DNA of 64,000 nucleotides, from assembly GCA_903826205.1 (NCBI GenBank), contig CAIKDP010000385.1, positions 1 to 64,000 on the forward strand, written 5' to 3'. The stretch is from Akkermansiaceae bacterium (lineage in GTDB: Bacteria; Verrucomicrobiota; Verrucomicrobiia; Verrucomicrobiales; Akkermansiaceae). A program made the translations under genes and the position numbers. The number at the start of each line of letters is the position of its first letter. The first letter of the stretch is position 1. Positions 11,739-21,182 of the stretch are shown in pieces. The notes under the pieces are model-generated. The model had not been told where the DNA came from, ran no database searches, and worked only from the letters and a program-made list of their open reading frames with translations.

Positions 11739-12701
11739 ATGTCCCCAGACAGCCCAGACAGCCCAGACAGCCCTGATATCCCACGCCCGATCGGTGAAAT
11801 CGCCCAAGGACCGAGTGCCTTCGAGCAATTCTTGGATCGCAATCAGCGAAACCTCGTCATTTTGACCATCCTCATCGCGCTGGCCGCGGCCGCTTGGGTC
11901 GTCTACCATGGCATTGTCCGGAGCAGGGAGCACTCCGCCGGGGCCGAGCTGAGCAAAGCCGAGGATATGGCGGCCCTGCAAAGCGTGGTTAAAGACCACG
12001 CCGGGACCGCCGCGGCCGACAGCGCACAAGTCCTGTTAGCCGCGCGCCAGTGGCAGGAAGGGCAGCAGGATGCCGCCATCACCACCCTGAAATCCTTCAT
12101 CGCCGCCAACCCCAAGCACCCGGCTCGCCCCACCGCCCAGGCCAGCCTCGGCTCCAAGCTCCAGATCCAAGGCAAGCTGGCTGATGCCAAAAAGGTGTTT
12201 CAGGAAATCGACGAGGATCCCGCTGCACGCTATCTGGCGCCTTACGCCCTGCTTTCCCTCGGTGACATGGCGAGAGCCGCTGGCGAGACCGCGCAAGCCA
12301 CGAAGTTCTATCAGAAAGCCAAGACCGATTACCCTGACAGCAGCTTCTCTAACGCCATTGCCCAACGCATCTCGATGTTGCAGGCGCAAATGCCGGTTGA
12401 AATCGAACCGCCGCCAGCGTCAGCCGCGCCTTCTTCCACGGCTGTTCCCCAGACGCCGGGGGCTGCGCCTGCGGTTTCCGCCGCCCCGGAGCCAGCGGCC
12501 CCGGATGCGGATGTGCCGCCGGTCAACAACCCTTACCTCAACGAACCGGGCGCAAAACCCGGTGACAAGGCCGAAGTTCCCGCCACCCCGCCGGGGGCGC
12601 CCGCGCCGGTGCAAGGAAAGCCAGAAGCTCCCCGTAGTGATGCTGCCACCCCGCCAGCCGCGCCGGCTGCGGGTTCTCCAACCACCCCTTCCAAGCCGTA
12701 A
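11739..12701 (+). CDS. Tetratricopeptide (YfgM-like) membrane protein with N-terminal SPD repeats
   Basis: MSPDSPDSPDSPDIPRP, one TM helix (LVILTILIALAAAAWVVYHG), TPR-like helices, Pro/Ala-rich tail; start set at internal ATG. Confidence 0.75.
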   Translation: MSPDSPDSPDSPDIPRPIGEIAQGPSAFEQFLDRNQRNLVILTILIALAAAAWVVYHGIVRSREHSAGAELSKAEDMAALQSVVKDHAGTAAADSAQVLLAARQWQEGQQDAAITTLKSFIAANPKHPARPTAQASLGSKLQIQGKLADAKKVFQEIDEDPAARYLAPYALLSLGDMARAAGETAQATKFYQKAKTDYPDSSFSNAIAQRISMLQAQMPVEIEPPPASAAPSSTAVPQTPGAAPAVSAAPEPAAPDADVPPVNNPYLNEPGAKPGDKAEVPATPPGAPAPVQGKPEAPRSDAATPPAAPAAGSPTTPSKP

Positions 12702-12750
12702 TTCCACGTCTGTTTGACTCGATCCATTAACCTCCATCCATCTAACCACC

Positions 12751-13371
12751 GTGTTCAAGAAAGTCATTGGCCAAGACCTCGGCGAATCCAATCGCCCTTC
12801 ACCCGCTGCTCCAACAGGCTACCGTCAGCCGGAACCCTTGGCGCCGCCCGCCGGTCATCCCCCCGCAGCTCCCGGCTCCGCTCAAGCCTCCATTTCCCGT
12901 CCGCCCGCAGGCGCTTCCCGCAACATCCTCTCGTCGGATGTTGAAATCAAAGGCTCCGTCAAGTTCACGAACGACCTCATTGTGGACGGGAAAATCGAGG
13001 GTGAAATTTCATCCGACGGGAGCCTTACCGTAGGAGAGAACGCCCGGCTCAAGGCGGAAATCAAAACCGCCACGGTCGTGGTTTATGGCAAGGTGCACGG
13101 CAACATCACTGCCTTGGATCGCATCGAACTCAAATCCACGGCAGAGGTCATCGGCGATATCAAAACCAAGACGCTCTCTATCGAAGCGGGGGCCATCTTT
13201 GTCGGTAAATCCACGGTCGGCACCCCCGCCCAGGCACCCGCCCCAACACCGGCTCCAGCCCCGGCTTCCGCACCTCCCCAAGCCGCTCCCCCCGCGGCAG
13301 TTCAAGGACCGCAAGCCGCCAAGCCCGCTGTGGTGGCACCGAAACAAGGGACCCTGCCTGGTGCCATCTGA
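12751..13371 (+). CDS. Bactofilin (polymer-forming cytoskeletal protein)
   Basis: VEIKGSVKFTNDLIVDGKIEGEISSDGSLTVGENARLKAEIKTATVVVYGKVHGNI; listed ORF start is GTG. Confidence 0.92.
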   Translation: MFKKVIGQDLGESNRPSPAAPTGYRQPEPLAPPAGHPPAAPGSAQASISRPPAGASRNILSSDVEIKGSVKFTNDLIVDGKIEGEISSDGSLTVGENARLKAEIKTATVVVYGKVHGNITALDRIELKSTAEVIGDIKTKTLSIEAGAIFVGKSTVGTPAQAPAPTPAPAPASAPPQAAPPAAVQGPQAAKPAVVAPKQGTLPGAI

Positions 13372-13411
13372 TCCGATCCCTGTTGTTTTGCAGGATATCT
13401 GAGGTTTTATT

Positions 13412-14263
13412 ATGGCCGGTGAGTCCCCATCTCCTCGCCAACGCATCGAATTGACGTGCCCCGAGTGCGGGCACATTCAAGTCGAACCGGCGATGGTGGT
13501 GTCCACCCAGTGCCATGGCTGTCGCGCGCATTTTCAGGTGTGCGACGGCAAGGCGGTTGTTAGACCGCGGTCCGCCGCGCGCCTCGCCCAGCCCAAGCGA
13601 GATCCAGAGCCACTCCCCGAACCGCCACCACCGAAACCCGCTCCACTGACTCTCGGCAGTGCGCGCTCCGGCCCGGCGCCGCGTCACCCGCTGTGGCGGT
13701 TTTTGTTTCCACCCAAACCGCCCCGTGAGATTTTCTGCTTTGATTGTGGCTATCATTATACGGCTGCCGCCGAGGCGCAGTCCAGTCAGTGTCCGCGGTG
13801 TAGTTGTTACGTGAGCCTGTTGGATTACGCTATCGACGGGCCATGGAACCGCCGCATTCAGACACGTGGCAACGTTACGATTCGCAAGGCGGGCTCGGTT
13901 TCCGGGGAGAACATCCAGTGCCACAATCTCACCGTCCGCGGTGAGATTGCCAGCGCCGTGGATTGTTCCGGTGATATTGTCATCCATGGCCATGGCAAAG
14001 TCATGGGCAAGGTCAATTGCCGGCACCTGCGCATCGAACGCGGGGCTCATGTCGAATTCTTTCATCCTGTGACTTGCGTCACTGCCCATGTCAACGGCCA
14101 GACCCGCGGGCAGATCTTCTGCACCGGCATCGTCACCCTCGGCAAACGCGCCAACCTTCATGGTCTCGTGCGGGCCTCTGCCATTGTCGTCAAGCCCGGG
14201 GCCAAACATGCCGGCACCCTTGAAATTCTTCAGGCAGACACAAGTTGCAAGATCGATGAGTAA
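13412..14263 (+). CDS. Bactofilin-like protein with two N-terminal zinc ribbons
   Basis: CPECGHIQ...CHGCRAHF and CFDCGYHY...CPRCSCYV, then beta-helical repeats (GNVTIRKAGSVSGENIQCHNLTVRGEI...). Confidence 0.85.
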   Translation: MAGESPSPRQRIELTCPECGHIQVEPAMVVSTQCHGCRAHFQVCDGKAVVRPRSAARLAQPKRDPEPLPEPPPPKPAPLTLGSARSGPAPRHPLWRFLFPPKPPREIFCFDCGYHYTAAAEAQSSQCPRCSCYVSLLDYAIDGPWNRRIQTRGNVTIRKAGSVSGENIQCHNLTVRGEIASAVDCSGDIVIHGHGKVMGKVNCRHLRIERGAHVEFFHPVTCVTAHVNGQTRGQIFCTGIVTLGKRANLHGLVRASAIVVKPGAKHAGTLEILQADTSCKIDE

Positions 14264-14335
14264 AGTCACGAGTCATGAGTTGTCGCGCCCATGCTCTGCT
14301 GATAGGGTGCCACAGCGCGCAACGCCTTTTCCCAC

Positions 14336-15259
14336 ATGGACCTGAAACAAGAAATCCTCGCCCTCAAGCAAGCGCGCAACGCGGTGATTCTCGCCCACAA
14401 CTATCAAACGGGCGACATTCAGGATGTGGCGGATTATGTGGGTGACTCATTGGGACTTGCCTATCACGCCAAGGCCACGCCTGCCGATGTCATCGTCTTC
14501 TGTGGTGTTCACTTCATGGCGGAGACGGCCAAAATCGTCAACCCAGGCAAAATCGTCTTGCTGCCTGATGCCGACGCCGGTTGCTCGCTCGAACAATCCT
14601 GCCCGGCAGCGGATCTGGAGGCGTATCTCAAGTCAAACGCCCACAAGAACTACTACGTCATTGCCTACATCAATTGTTCCGGCGCGGTCAAAGCGCTTTG
14701 TGATGTCATCTGCACCTCAGGCAATGCGGTGAAAATCGTCAATCAGGCGCCGGCTGACCGGCCAATCCTGTTTGTGCCGGATGCCAACCTTGGCGCATGG
14801 GTGATGGAACAAACCGGCCGCAAGATGGACCTTTGGCAAGGGTCATGCTATGTCCATGTCGAGTTCACACGCGACTCCATCCGGCGCATCAAGTCCGAAT
14901 ACCCGGATGCCCTTGTCGTCGCACATCCGGAATGCACCCACGCCGTCAGGCTCCTTGCCGATGAAGTATGCTCCACCGAAAAAATGATCGGCTACTGCAA
15001 AAATGCGCCTGTTAGAAACATCATTGTTGTCACCGAGAGCGGCATGCTCCACCGCTTGCGCAAGGAATGCCCGGACAAGAACCTCATCGCCGGACCCACC
15101 GATCTGTGTGCTTGCGCGGATTGTCGCTATATGAAACTCAACACCCTGCAGAAGCTGCGCGATTGTCTGGCCAACCTCCAGCCGCGCGTTGAGATGGAGG
15201 AATCCCTGCGGGCGCGTGCCGAGGCGCCGCTGCTCCGCATGCTCGAGCAATCCCGCTGA
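14336..15259 (+). CDS. nadA: Quinolinate synthase
   Basis: AHNYQTGDIQDVADYVGDSLGLA; VFCGVHFMAETAKI; AHPECTHAVRLLAD; CACADCRYMKLNTL. Confidence 0.96.
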   Translation: MDLKQEILALKQARNAVILAHNYQTGDIQDVADYVGDSLGLAYHAKATPADVIVFCGVHFMAETAKIVNPGKIVLLPDADAGCSLEQSCPAADLEAYLKSNAHKNYYVIAYINCSGAVKALCDVICTSGNAVKIVNQAPADRPILFVPDANLGAWVMEQTGRKMDLWQGSCYVHVEFTRDSIRRIKSEYPDALVVAHPECTHAVRLLADEVCSTEKMIGYCKNAPVRNIIVVTESGMLHRLRKECPDKNLIAGPTDLCACADCRYMKLNTLQKLRDCLANLQPRVEMEESLRARAEAPLLRMLEQSR

Positions 15260-15270
15260 TCACCGGGATT
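15249..15270. terminator. Compact bidirectional hairpin at the nadA / oxidoreductase convergence
   Basis: AATCCCGC-TGATCA-CCGGGATT, near-perfect palindrome centred on the two adjacent stop codons. Confidence 0.6.
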
Positions 15271-16519
15271 TTATGCAGGACTCGGCGGCCAGCCAGCCGG
15301 TGGAAAACGCAATCTGCAGGTTGTAGCCTCCCGTGTCCGCGTCAAGATCGAGCAGTTCGCCCGCAAAATAGAGGTTTCTAACCAATTTGGATTCCATGGT
15401 GTTGGCATCAATCTCTGGCGTGACAACCCCGCCGGCCGTGATGATGGCTTCCTTGAAGGGGCGGCAACCGGTGATCGTAAACCGCAGATCCTTCATCAAC
15501 AGCAGGATTTTGCGCCTTTCCCCGGCGGCCAACTGATGCCCCGCTTTGCCGCCTCCGATGCCGGTCTGTTCCAGAAATACAGGGATCATGGCGGCCGGCA
15601 GCCACTTGCGGCAGAGGCTGCTCATGCGTTCGTTCCCATACTCCTTGAGGTCGCGGACCAACCGGTTGTCCAACTTGGTTTCATCGAGGGCGGGTTTCAG
15701 GTCAACTGCCAGCTCAACCTGGCTCTGGATCCGCAACTCATCCACGATGAAGCGACTCAAGGTGAGCACGATGGGCCCGGACACCCCGAACTCGGTGAAG
15801 AGCATTTCACCGAATTCCTCCCTAACCATTTTGCCATTGACCCAAACCCGCGCTCTGACATTTTTCAGGCTCAATCCCTGCATGCGCTGGGCCATGTTGC
15901 CCGCGGTCTCCAGCGGAACCAGCGCCGGTCGGGGCGTTTCAATGGTATGTCCGCAGGATACGGCAAACCGGTAGCCATCACCATCCGACCCGGTGGCCGG
16001 ATAGGACTTGCCGCCGGTGCATAGGATGAGGCTCTTGGCATGGAGTACATGGTTTCCGGCGGGGGAGTGCACCCTCAGTCCAACGACCTCACCCTTCTCG
16101 ATAAGCAGGGCCCCGACCTTGTGCCGATACCTGATTTCCACCTTGTGGTGGGACACCCATCGCATCAGGGCATTGACCACGTCGGCCGCCTTGTTGGAAA
16201 CAGGAAAGACCCGGGCTCCGCGCTCAACCACCGTCGCGCACCCGTTGGCATTCAACAACCCGATGATGTCGTTGGAAAAAAACCGTGCAAAGGCATGCCG
16301 GAGGAACCGGCTGTTAGGGTGGATGTGTTTGAGGAACTCGCTTGGTGGCGCGTCGTTGGTGATGTTGCACCTGCCCTTGCCGGTGATCAGCAGCTTGCGT
16401 CCGGCGCGCTCCATTTTTTCCAGCAGCAGGACCTTGCCGCCCAGCTCCGCCGCCCGGCCCGCGGCAATCAACCCGGCCGCGCCGGCACCCACGACGATGA
16501 CATCATACGTGTTGTCCAT
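15260..16519 (-). CDS. NAD(P)/FAD-dependent oxidoreductase (HI0933/YhiN/BaiN-like)
   Basis: DVIVVGAGAAGLIAAGRAAELGGKVLLLEKMERAGRKLLITGKGRCNITN; C-terminal DADTGGYNLQIAFSTGWLA. Confidence 0.93.
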   Translation of the reverse strand: MDNTYDVIVVGAGAAGLIAAGRAAELGGKVLLLEKMERAGRKLLITGKGRCNITNDAPPSEFLKHIHPNSRFLRHAFARFFSNDIIGLLNANGCATVVERGARVFPVSNKAADVVNALMRWVSHHKVEIRYRHKVGALLIEKGEVVGLRVHSPAGNHVLHAKSLILCTGGKSYPATGSDGDGYRFAVSCGHTIETPRPALVPLETAGNMAQRMQGLSLKNVRARVWVNGKMVREEFGEMLFTEFGVSGPIVLTLSRFIVDELRIQSQVELAVDLKPALDETKLDNRLVRDLKEYGNERMSSLCRKWLPAAMIPVFLEQTGIGGGKAGHQLAAGERRKILLLMKDLRFTITGCRPFKEAIITAGGVVTPEIDANTMESKLVRNLYFAGELLDLDADTGGYNLQIAFSTGWLAAESCIKSR

Positions 16520-16521
16520 CC

Positions 16522-17925
16522 TTATTGCGGTTTCCCGATACGGTAGAGATGGGTGCGCGACCGCAGGATCAGCGAGTTGTTGTAAACCGCGGGCGACGCC
16601 ATGAAACCATCACCGAGCTTGTTGTTAGCCAGTGGCTGGTATTCATCCGCAGCCGCAATCACCGGCACATCGCCCTCCTCGCCAAAGAAGTAGATGCGGC
16701 CTTCGGCAAACAACGGCGAGGCGGAAAAGGGGCCTCCCAATCGTTTCTGCCACACGCTCTGGCCCGTCTTGGCATTGACGCATGAAATCACGCCCGCATC
16801 GCTGATCATGAACAGGCGCTCGCCTAACAAAATTTGCGAGGATCGCGTCGGTGCGTTCTTGGAAAACTTCCATGCCACGTGGGTGTCGGTCACATCGCCA
16901 CGCCCGTCGGGACGCACCGCAAAAAGTTGATAGCCACCGGCCGCGCTAGTGGCATAGACCAGACCGTTGCCGAACAACGGCAGTGCCGCCGCGTTCATGC
17001 CGCCGCTGCGCACCCGCCAGATTTCCTCGCCCGTTTTCGGCACATAGGCCATCGTGGCGCCCGCGCCGGGGCTCACCAATTGCGCTTGGCCCTGCACCGT
17101 GATGACTGCCGGCGTCGAGTAAGCTTTATGATAATCGGTGTCGGGAGTGTCAAAGTCGATGTTGCGGTCGCGCTTCCACACGGACTTGCCGGTGGTCTTG
17201 TCCAGCGCCACCAAGTATTGCACATCGACGCCGTCGAGGGTGAGGACCAGCAAGTTGTCCACCACGATGGGTGACGACGCCGGGCCGCGGAAGTGGTTGC
17301 AGGGGAAATCCTGGCGCGTCCACAGCGTCTTGGCGGTGGCAGTGTCAAGGCAGGCGGTGCCATAGGTGCCGAAATGGACGTAGACCCGCCCCTTTTCGAT
17401 CACCGGGGTGGGCGTGCCATAGCTGTTCATCGGATGGCAGAACTCCGGCTTCTCAATCTTGAACACCACCACGTCATGCACGATCTTGCCCGACTCCGCA
17501 TCAACACAAACGGCACCTAACTCCTTGCCATCCTTGGTGGCGGTCGTCATCCAGATCTGTTGGTCCCATACCACTGGTGACGACCACGCCTTGCCATGCA
17601 CCGGAGTTTTCCAGCGCACGTTCTCCGCCTCGCCGAAGGTGACCGGCAAGTCCTTGGCTAACGTTTGGCCGTTGGCCTGCGGACCGCGAAACTGCGGCCA
17701 GTTCTCGCCGGCCCGCAGCGCCATGCCACTCCATAAAACCAGAACTAACAAAAAAATCGCGCCATGCCTGGCGGCTTTGCTGATAGACCTCAGGAAATCA
17801 CCTGTGGCAAATTGCCGGGAACCTGCGGTCGCGGGCACAGCCCCTGGCAACCCAATTGAGGAGAATTGGAGTTCCGATACGGAGGAACCTGCCTGTACTT
17901 GAAACGAGCTTGAAACCAGATGCAT
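16522..17925 (-). CDS. PQQ-like beta-propeller (BamB-like) exported protein
   Basis: ENWPQFRGPQANG and WKTPVHGKAWSSPVVWDQQIWM repeats; signal peptide FLLVLVLWSGMALRAG; start uncertain (ORF opens at 18066). Confidence 0.85.
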   Translation of the reverse strand: MHLVSSSFQVQAGSSVSELQFSSIGLPGAVPATAGSRQFATGDFLRSISKAARHGAIFLLVLVLWSGMALRAGENWPQFRGPQANGQTLAKDLPVTFGEAENVRWKTPVHGKAWSSPVVWDQQIWMTTATKDGKELGAVCVDAESGKIVHDVVVFKIEKPEFCHPMNSYGTPTPVIEKGRVYVHFGTYGTACLDTATAKTLWTRQDFPCNHFRGPASSPIVVDNLLVLTLDGVDVQYLVALDKTTGKSVWKRDRNIDFDTPDTDYHKAYSTPAVITVQGQAQLVSPGAGATMAYVPKTGEEIWRVRSGGMNAAALPLFGNGLVYATSAAGGYQLFAVRPDGRGDVTDTHVAWKFSKNAPTRSSQILLGERLFMISDAGVISCVNAKTGQSVWQKRLGGPFSASPLFAEGRIYFFGEEGDVPVIAAADEYQPLANNKLGDGFMASPAVYNNSLILRSRTHLYRIGKPQ

Positions 17926-18036
17926 GGGGACATTCACTTGCCGTTGACAATACCCATCCCCGCTGGAGTGCCAAGCGATTATCTGGACATTCTTCGTCAG
18001 TTGACTGCCGCGCTGGCATCCAGACTTCACGTCCCC

Positions 18037-18078
18037 CGCGACAATCGGATGGTCCGATCGGACCATCCGATTGTCGCG
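18037..18078. repeat. 42-bp perfect palindrome, no spacer
   Basis: CGCGACAATCGGATGGTCCGA|TCGGACCATCCGATTGTCGCG. Confidence 0.95.
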
Positions 18079-18412
18079 TAGGCTATAGAGAAGGTGTGGC
18101 GGCGAGGGACGAGGATATTCTTGTGACGGGTGGCCAAGGTGTGGGAGTGCGGTGGGAGGCCCGCGAAGCGGGAGTCACACCGCTTTGGCTAAATCCCGGC
18201 GCACACTCAGGCTGAATCATGGTCCAGTCCGTCACCAAGCTGCGGTGTTCCCGTTTTGAGATGCGCCTGCCCGCGAGACGGCTTGTGGTATCTGAGAACC
18301 CCGCCGCTTTCCCGGTTGAGCCAAAGCGGCGTCGCCGTTCGTGCCTCACTCTGCCGCCGCACTCCATGCCTTCGTGCCGGTCATGCTCGGTCCTTGGTTG
18401 CTCTGTTGCAGC

Positions 18413-19726
18413 TCATTCTTTGGCACTGGCTGCTTTGGTCTCGTGAATGAAGACGAAGATGCCTTTCTTATTGCCGACGAGCACGTCCGGCAGCTTGTCG
18501 CCATTCAAGTCCGCGGCGGTCACTTGGGTGCCCACGCCGGAATCGTTGTCGATCAGATAGGGAATGAAGTCCACGGTCTTATCGGGATGGCGCACGGTTT
18601 TGAACCAATAGAGCACGGCGGGCGCGTTCGGTTCCACATCGCCCGTCGGGCCATGCGACCAGAACCGCTTGCCCGTCACAAAATCCATGATGCCGTCGCC
18701 ATCCATATCCACCAACTCGAAGGCATGGGGCTGTGAGAACTTGACGCCGTATGTGTTATCCTCGGGGGATTTGCCGACAATGGTGTGAGGTTTGAACGAG
18801 ATGGTGCCGTTGTCCCTGACCTGTTCGTACCAGACGATGCCGTAGCCATGCGGATTGAGGGTGGTAAGCACGTCATTGAGACCATCGCCATTGAAATCAT
18901 AGACGAACATTTGCGCGCCCCCCGCGGTGCCGGTGCCAGCGGCAAATGGAAACGGATGGGATGTCCACACGGAATCGCCACTGAGCGATGCGGGTTGCTC
19001 CCACCAGCCGTTTTGTTCGATGAAGTCGGCGCGACCGTCACCATTGATATCGCCTAGGCCGACCCCATGAGTGTATTTGTGCCACGGGCCTTTGGGCGAA
19101 ATCGAATGCCAGGTCCACGGTTGCGTCGGTTGGCTCCAGTCGGCGGTGGCGTAGCCCAGGAACCCCTTGGAGTTGCATACCGCATCGGGCTTGCCGTCGC
19201 CATCGATGTCACCGAAGCGTGGCGATTCATTCTCCAACGTGCTAACAGCCTTGTGACTTGTCCAATGTCCCGAACCGTCGGCGTTTTTCCGCCCCTGTGG
19301 ATTTTCATGCCAATAGGCATCGGTGCCGGGGTGACCATACACGATGATGTCGGTCCAGCCATCGCCGTTGAAGTCATAGGCATATGTTAGAAAGTTGTCG
19401 GAATAATCATTGATGGTGCCCTTGGCACCGCTGTAGCCGGGAAACGTGGATTCCTTGCCGTCGGCGCCCTTGACGGTCGTGGTCTTGGTCGCGGGACGGA
19501 ATTCATGGCGGATTTTAAAATCCGGACCTTCCCACCAATAGGGTCCGCCGCAAATGTCCTGCTTGCCGTCATGATTGAAATCACCGAAATAGGCGCCTTC
19601 GCACCAGAACTCATCGGTCACCTGGATTTTTTTGAAGGTGCGCAGGGTAAGTGCCGGAGGTTCCGCGGCGATAGCTCCCAGCATGCCAGCCAACCCGGTC
19701 ACCAGTATCATGGAACACTTTGTCAT
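18413..19726 (-). CDS. FG-GAP/VCBS repeat exported protein
   Basis: Repeated DFNHDGKQD, DFNGDGWTD, DIDGDGKPD, DINGDGRAD, DMDGDGIMD, DLNGDKLPD motifs; signal peptide. Confidence 0.9.
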   Translation of the reverse strand: MTKCSMILVTGLAGMLGAIAAEPPALTLRTFKKIQVTDEFWCEGAYFGDFNHDGKQDICGGPYWWEGPDFKIRHEFRPATKTTTVKGADGKESTFPGYSGAKGTINDYSDNFLTYAYDFNGDGWTDIIVYGHPGTDAYWHENPQGRKNADGSGHWTSHKAVSTLENESPRFGDIDGDGKPDAVCNSKGFLGYATADWSQPTQPWTWHSISPKGPWHKYTHGVGLGDINGDGRADFIEQNGWWEQPASLSGDSVWTSHPFPFAAGTGTAGGAQMFVYDFNGDGLNDVLTTLNPHGYGIVWYEQVRDNGTISFKPHTIVGKSPEDNTYGVKFSQPHAFELVDMDGDGIMDFVTGKRFWSHGPTGDVEPNAPAVLYWFKTVRHPDKTVDFIPYLIDNDSGVGTQVTAADLNGDKLPDVLVGNKKGIFVFIHETKAASAKE

Positions 19727-19781
19727 GGCCAAGCAGTCGCAGGTATTGGCGCGGTGGTCAAGCCAGGGAACGGAATAGGTC

Positions 19782-20915
19782 TTAGGCTAGACCCAATTCG
19801 TGTGCGTTCACGATGCTGGGGGCGGCTTGTGGCGGGGCACCGGAGAGGAATGGATGCACTTCGCCGGTGGTGGCGACGGGATGGCCCTGGAGGATGGCCG
19901 CCACGTTGCAGGCGGCCAGGCTGGCCATGCCTTCGCGCGTCCACTTGGTGGCCGAGGCGATGTGCGGGACCATCACCACGTTATCCAGCCCGGCCAAACC
20001 GGGAGCCATGGCCGGTTCATTCTCGAAGACATCCAGGCCGGCCCGGAAATCCGGATGGCTGCGGCAATGCGCGACCAGGGCCGCTTCGTCCACGACCGGT
20101 CCGCGGCTGGTGTTGACGAGGATGGCATCCGGTTTCATCAAGGTGAGGCGCTGCGCATTGATGAGGTGGCGCGAGCCCGCATCAAGCAAGGTGTGCAAAC
20201 TCACCACGTCGGCCAAGCCTAACAAATCATCGACCGAAGCCGCGCGCCGGCAGGTCACCGCAGGTTCGCCGCGTGTGGTTAGAAACGCAGCGTACGCCTT
20301 GACGAACTCCTCCAATCCGGGGTTTGGACGCGGGTCAAAGTAAACGAGGTTCATCTTGTGGCCCTCGACCATCATGCGGGCATAGGCTTCGCCAATGCGA
20401 CCGGCACCTATAATCCCGACCGTTTTGCCGTGGAAGAGGTTGCCGAGGAACAGGCTGGGCAACCAGCCCTTGAACTGGCCGCCGCGCATGAAGCGGTCGG
20501 CCTCGACGATGCGGCGCGACGCCGAAAATGTCAGGGCTACCGCGATTTCGGCGGTGGTTTCCGTGAGCACGCCCGGCGTGTTGCCAACAGGGATGCCGCA
20601 TGCCGTGGCGGTCGTCACATCAACATTGTTATAGCCGACCGCATAGTTGCTGTAGACGCGGCCACCGGCCTGTTTCAGCGCGGCAAAGAGCGCCGCGTTC
20701 CAGGATTCGGTCAACTGGCCGATGGCGGCATGGCAATGCTCTCCGATGAGGGCGCGAATCTCCTCGCCGGTGAGGAGGTCGTCGCCGGTGGCGATCTCGA
20801 TGCGGCATCCGGCTGCGATCAACACTTCTAGCCAATGGGTTCCGGGCAGTGGCTTGGTCACGACCACGCGCAGATGGCCGGAGGGGTTCACGATCTGGAG
20901 CGGTGCTGCGTTCAT
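19782..20915 (-). CDS. D-isomer-specific 2-hydroxyacid dehydrogenase, plant HPR1-like hydroxypyruvate reductase
   Basis: NYAVGYNNVDV, VGIIGAGRIGEAYARM, ILVNTSRGPVVDEAALV, HIASATKWTREGMA, tail PSIVNAHELGLA. Confidence 0.92.
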   Translation of the reverse strand: MNAAPLQIVNPSGHLRVVVTKPLPGTHWLEVLIAAGCRIEIATGDDLLTGEEIRALIGEHCHAAIGQLTESWNAALFAALKQAGGRVYSNYAVGYNNVDVTTATACGIPVGNTPGVLTETTAEIAVALTFSASRRIVEADRFMRGGQFKGWLPSLFLGNLFHGKTVGIIGAGRIGEAYARMMVEGHKMNLVYFDPRPNPGLEEFVKAYAAFLTTRGEPAVTCRRAASVDDLLGLADVVSLHTLLDAGSRHLINAQRLTLMKPDAILVNTSRGPVVDEAALVAHCRSHPDFRAGLDVFENEPAMAPGLAGLDNVVMVPHIASATKWTREGMASLAACNVAAILQGHPVATTGEVHPFLSGAPPQAAPSIVNAHELGLA

Positions 20916-21120
20916 GGATAAGGTGCAGAAGCAATCAGCGGCGGGAGGCTGCGAGCCACCCACCCGGCCTGGGTACCGGGTTGCGCCATACCCGGACGGG
21001 GACGCGTCGTCAACTTGGTGACCGCCGCTTCCTGTGTCAAGTGCTTGGAAAAGGAAACTGCTGCGCGCCGCAGGCGATGTGTGGAGCGGCCCGACTGCTC
21101 GAAAATGCAACTTTCACCGA

Positions 21121-21158
21121 TTACAATATATTTGGACGATCGTCCAAATATATTGTAA
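21121..21158. repeat. 38-bp perfect palindrome, no spacer
   Basis: TTACAATATATTTGGACGA|TCGTCCAAATATATTGTAA, 24 bp before the glycerate kinase ATG. Confidence 0.95.
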
Positions 21159-21182
21159 GGATGCCTCGGTGGTCTAACTTGC

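Noticed and set aside
13178-14269. 363-aa minus-strand ORF over the bactofilins
   Set aside because: Opposite strand encodes two recognisable bactofilins; no recognisable domain here.
17925-18066. N-terminal extension of the PQQ ORF up to 18066
   Set aside because: It would run through the 42-bp palindrome and lacks conserved sequence; a later start before the signal peptide is more likely.
21121-21158. 38-bp palindrome as a rho-independent terminator for glycerate kinase or HPR
   Set aside because: It lies just upstream of the glycerate kinase start and has no loop or T-tract, so an operator/cruciform or recombination role fits better.
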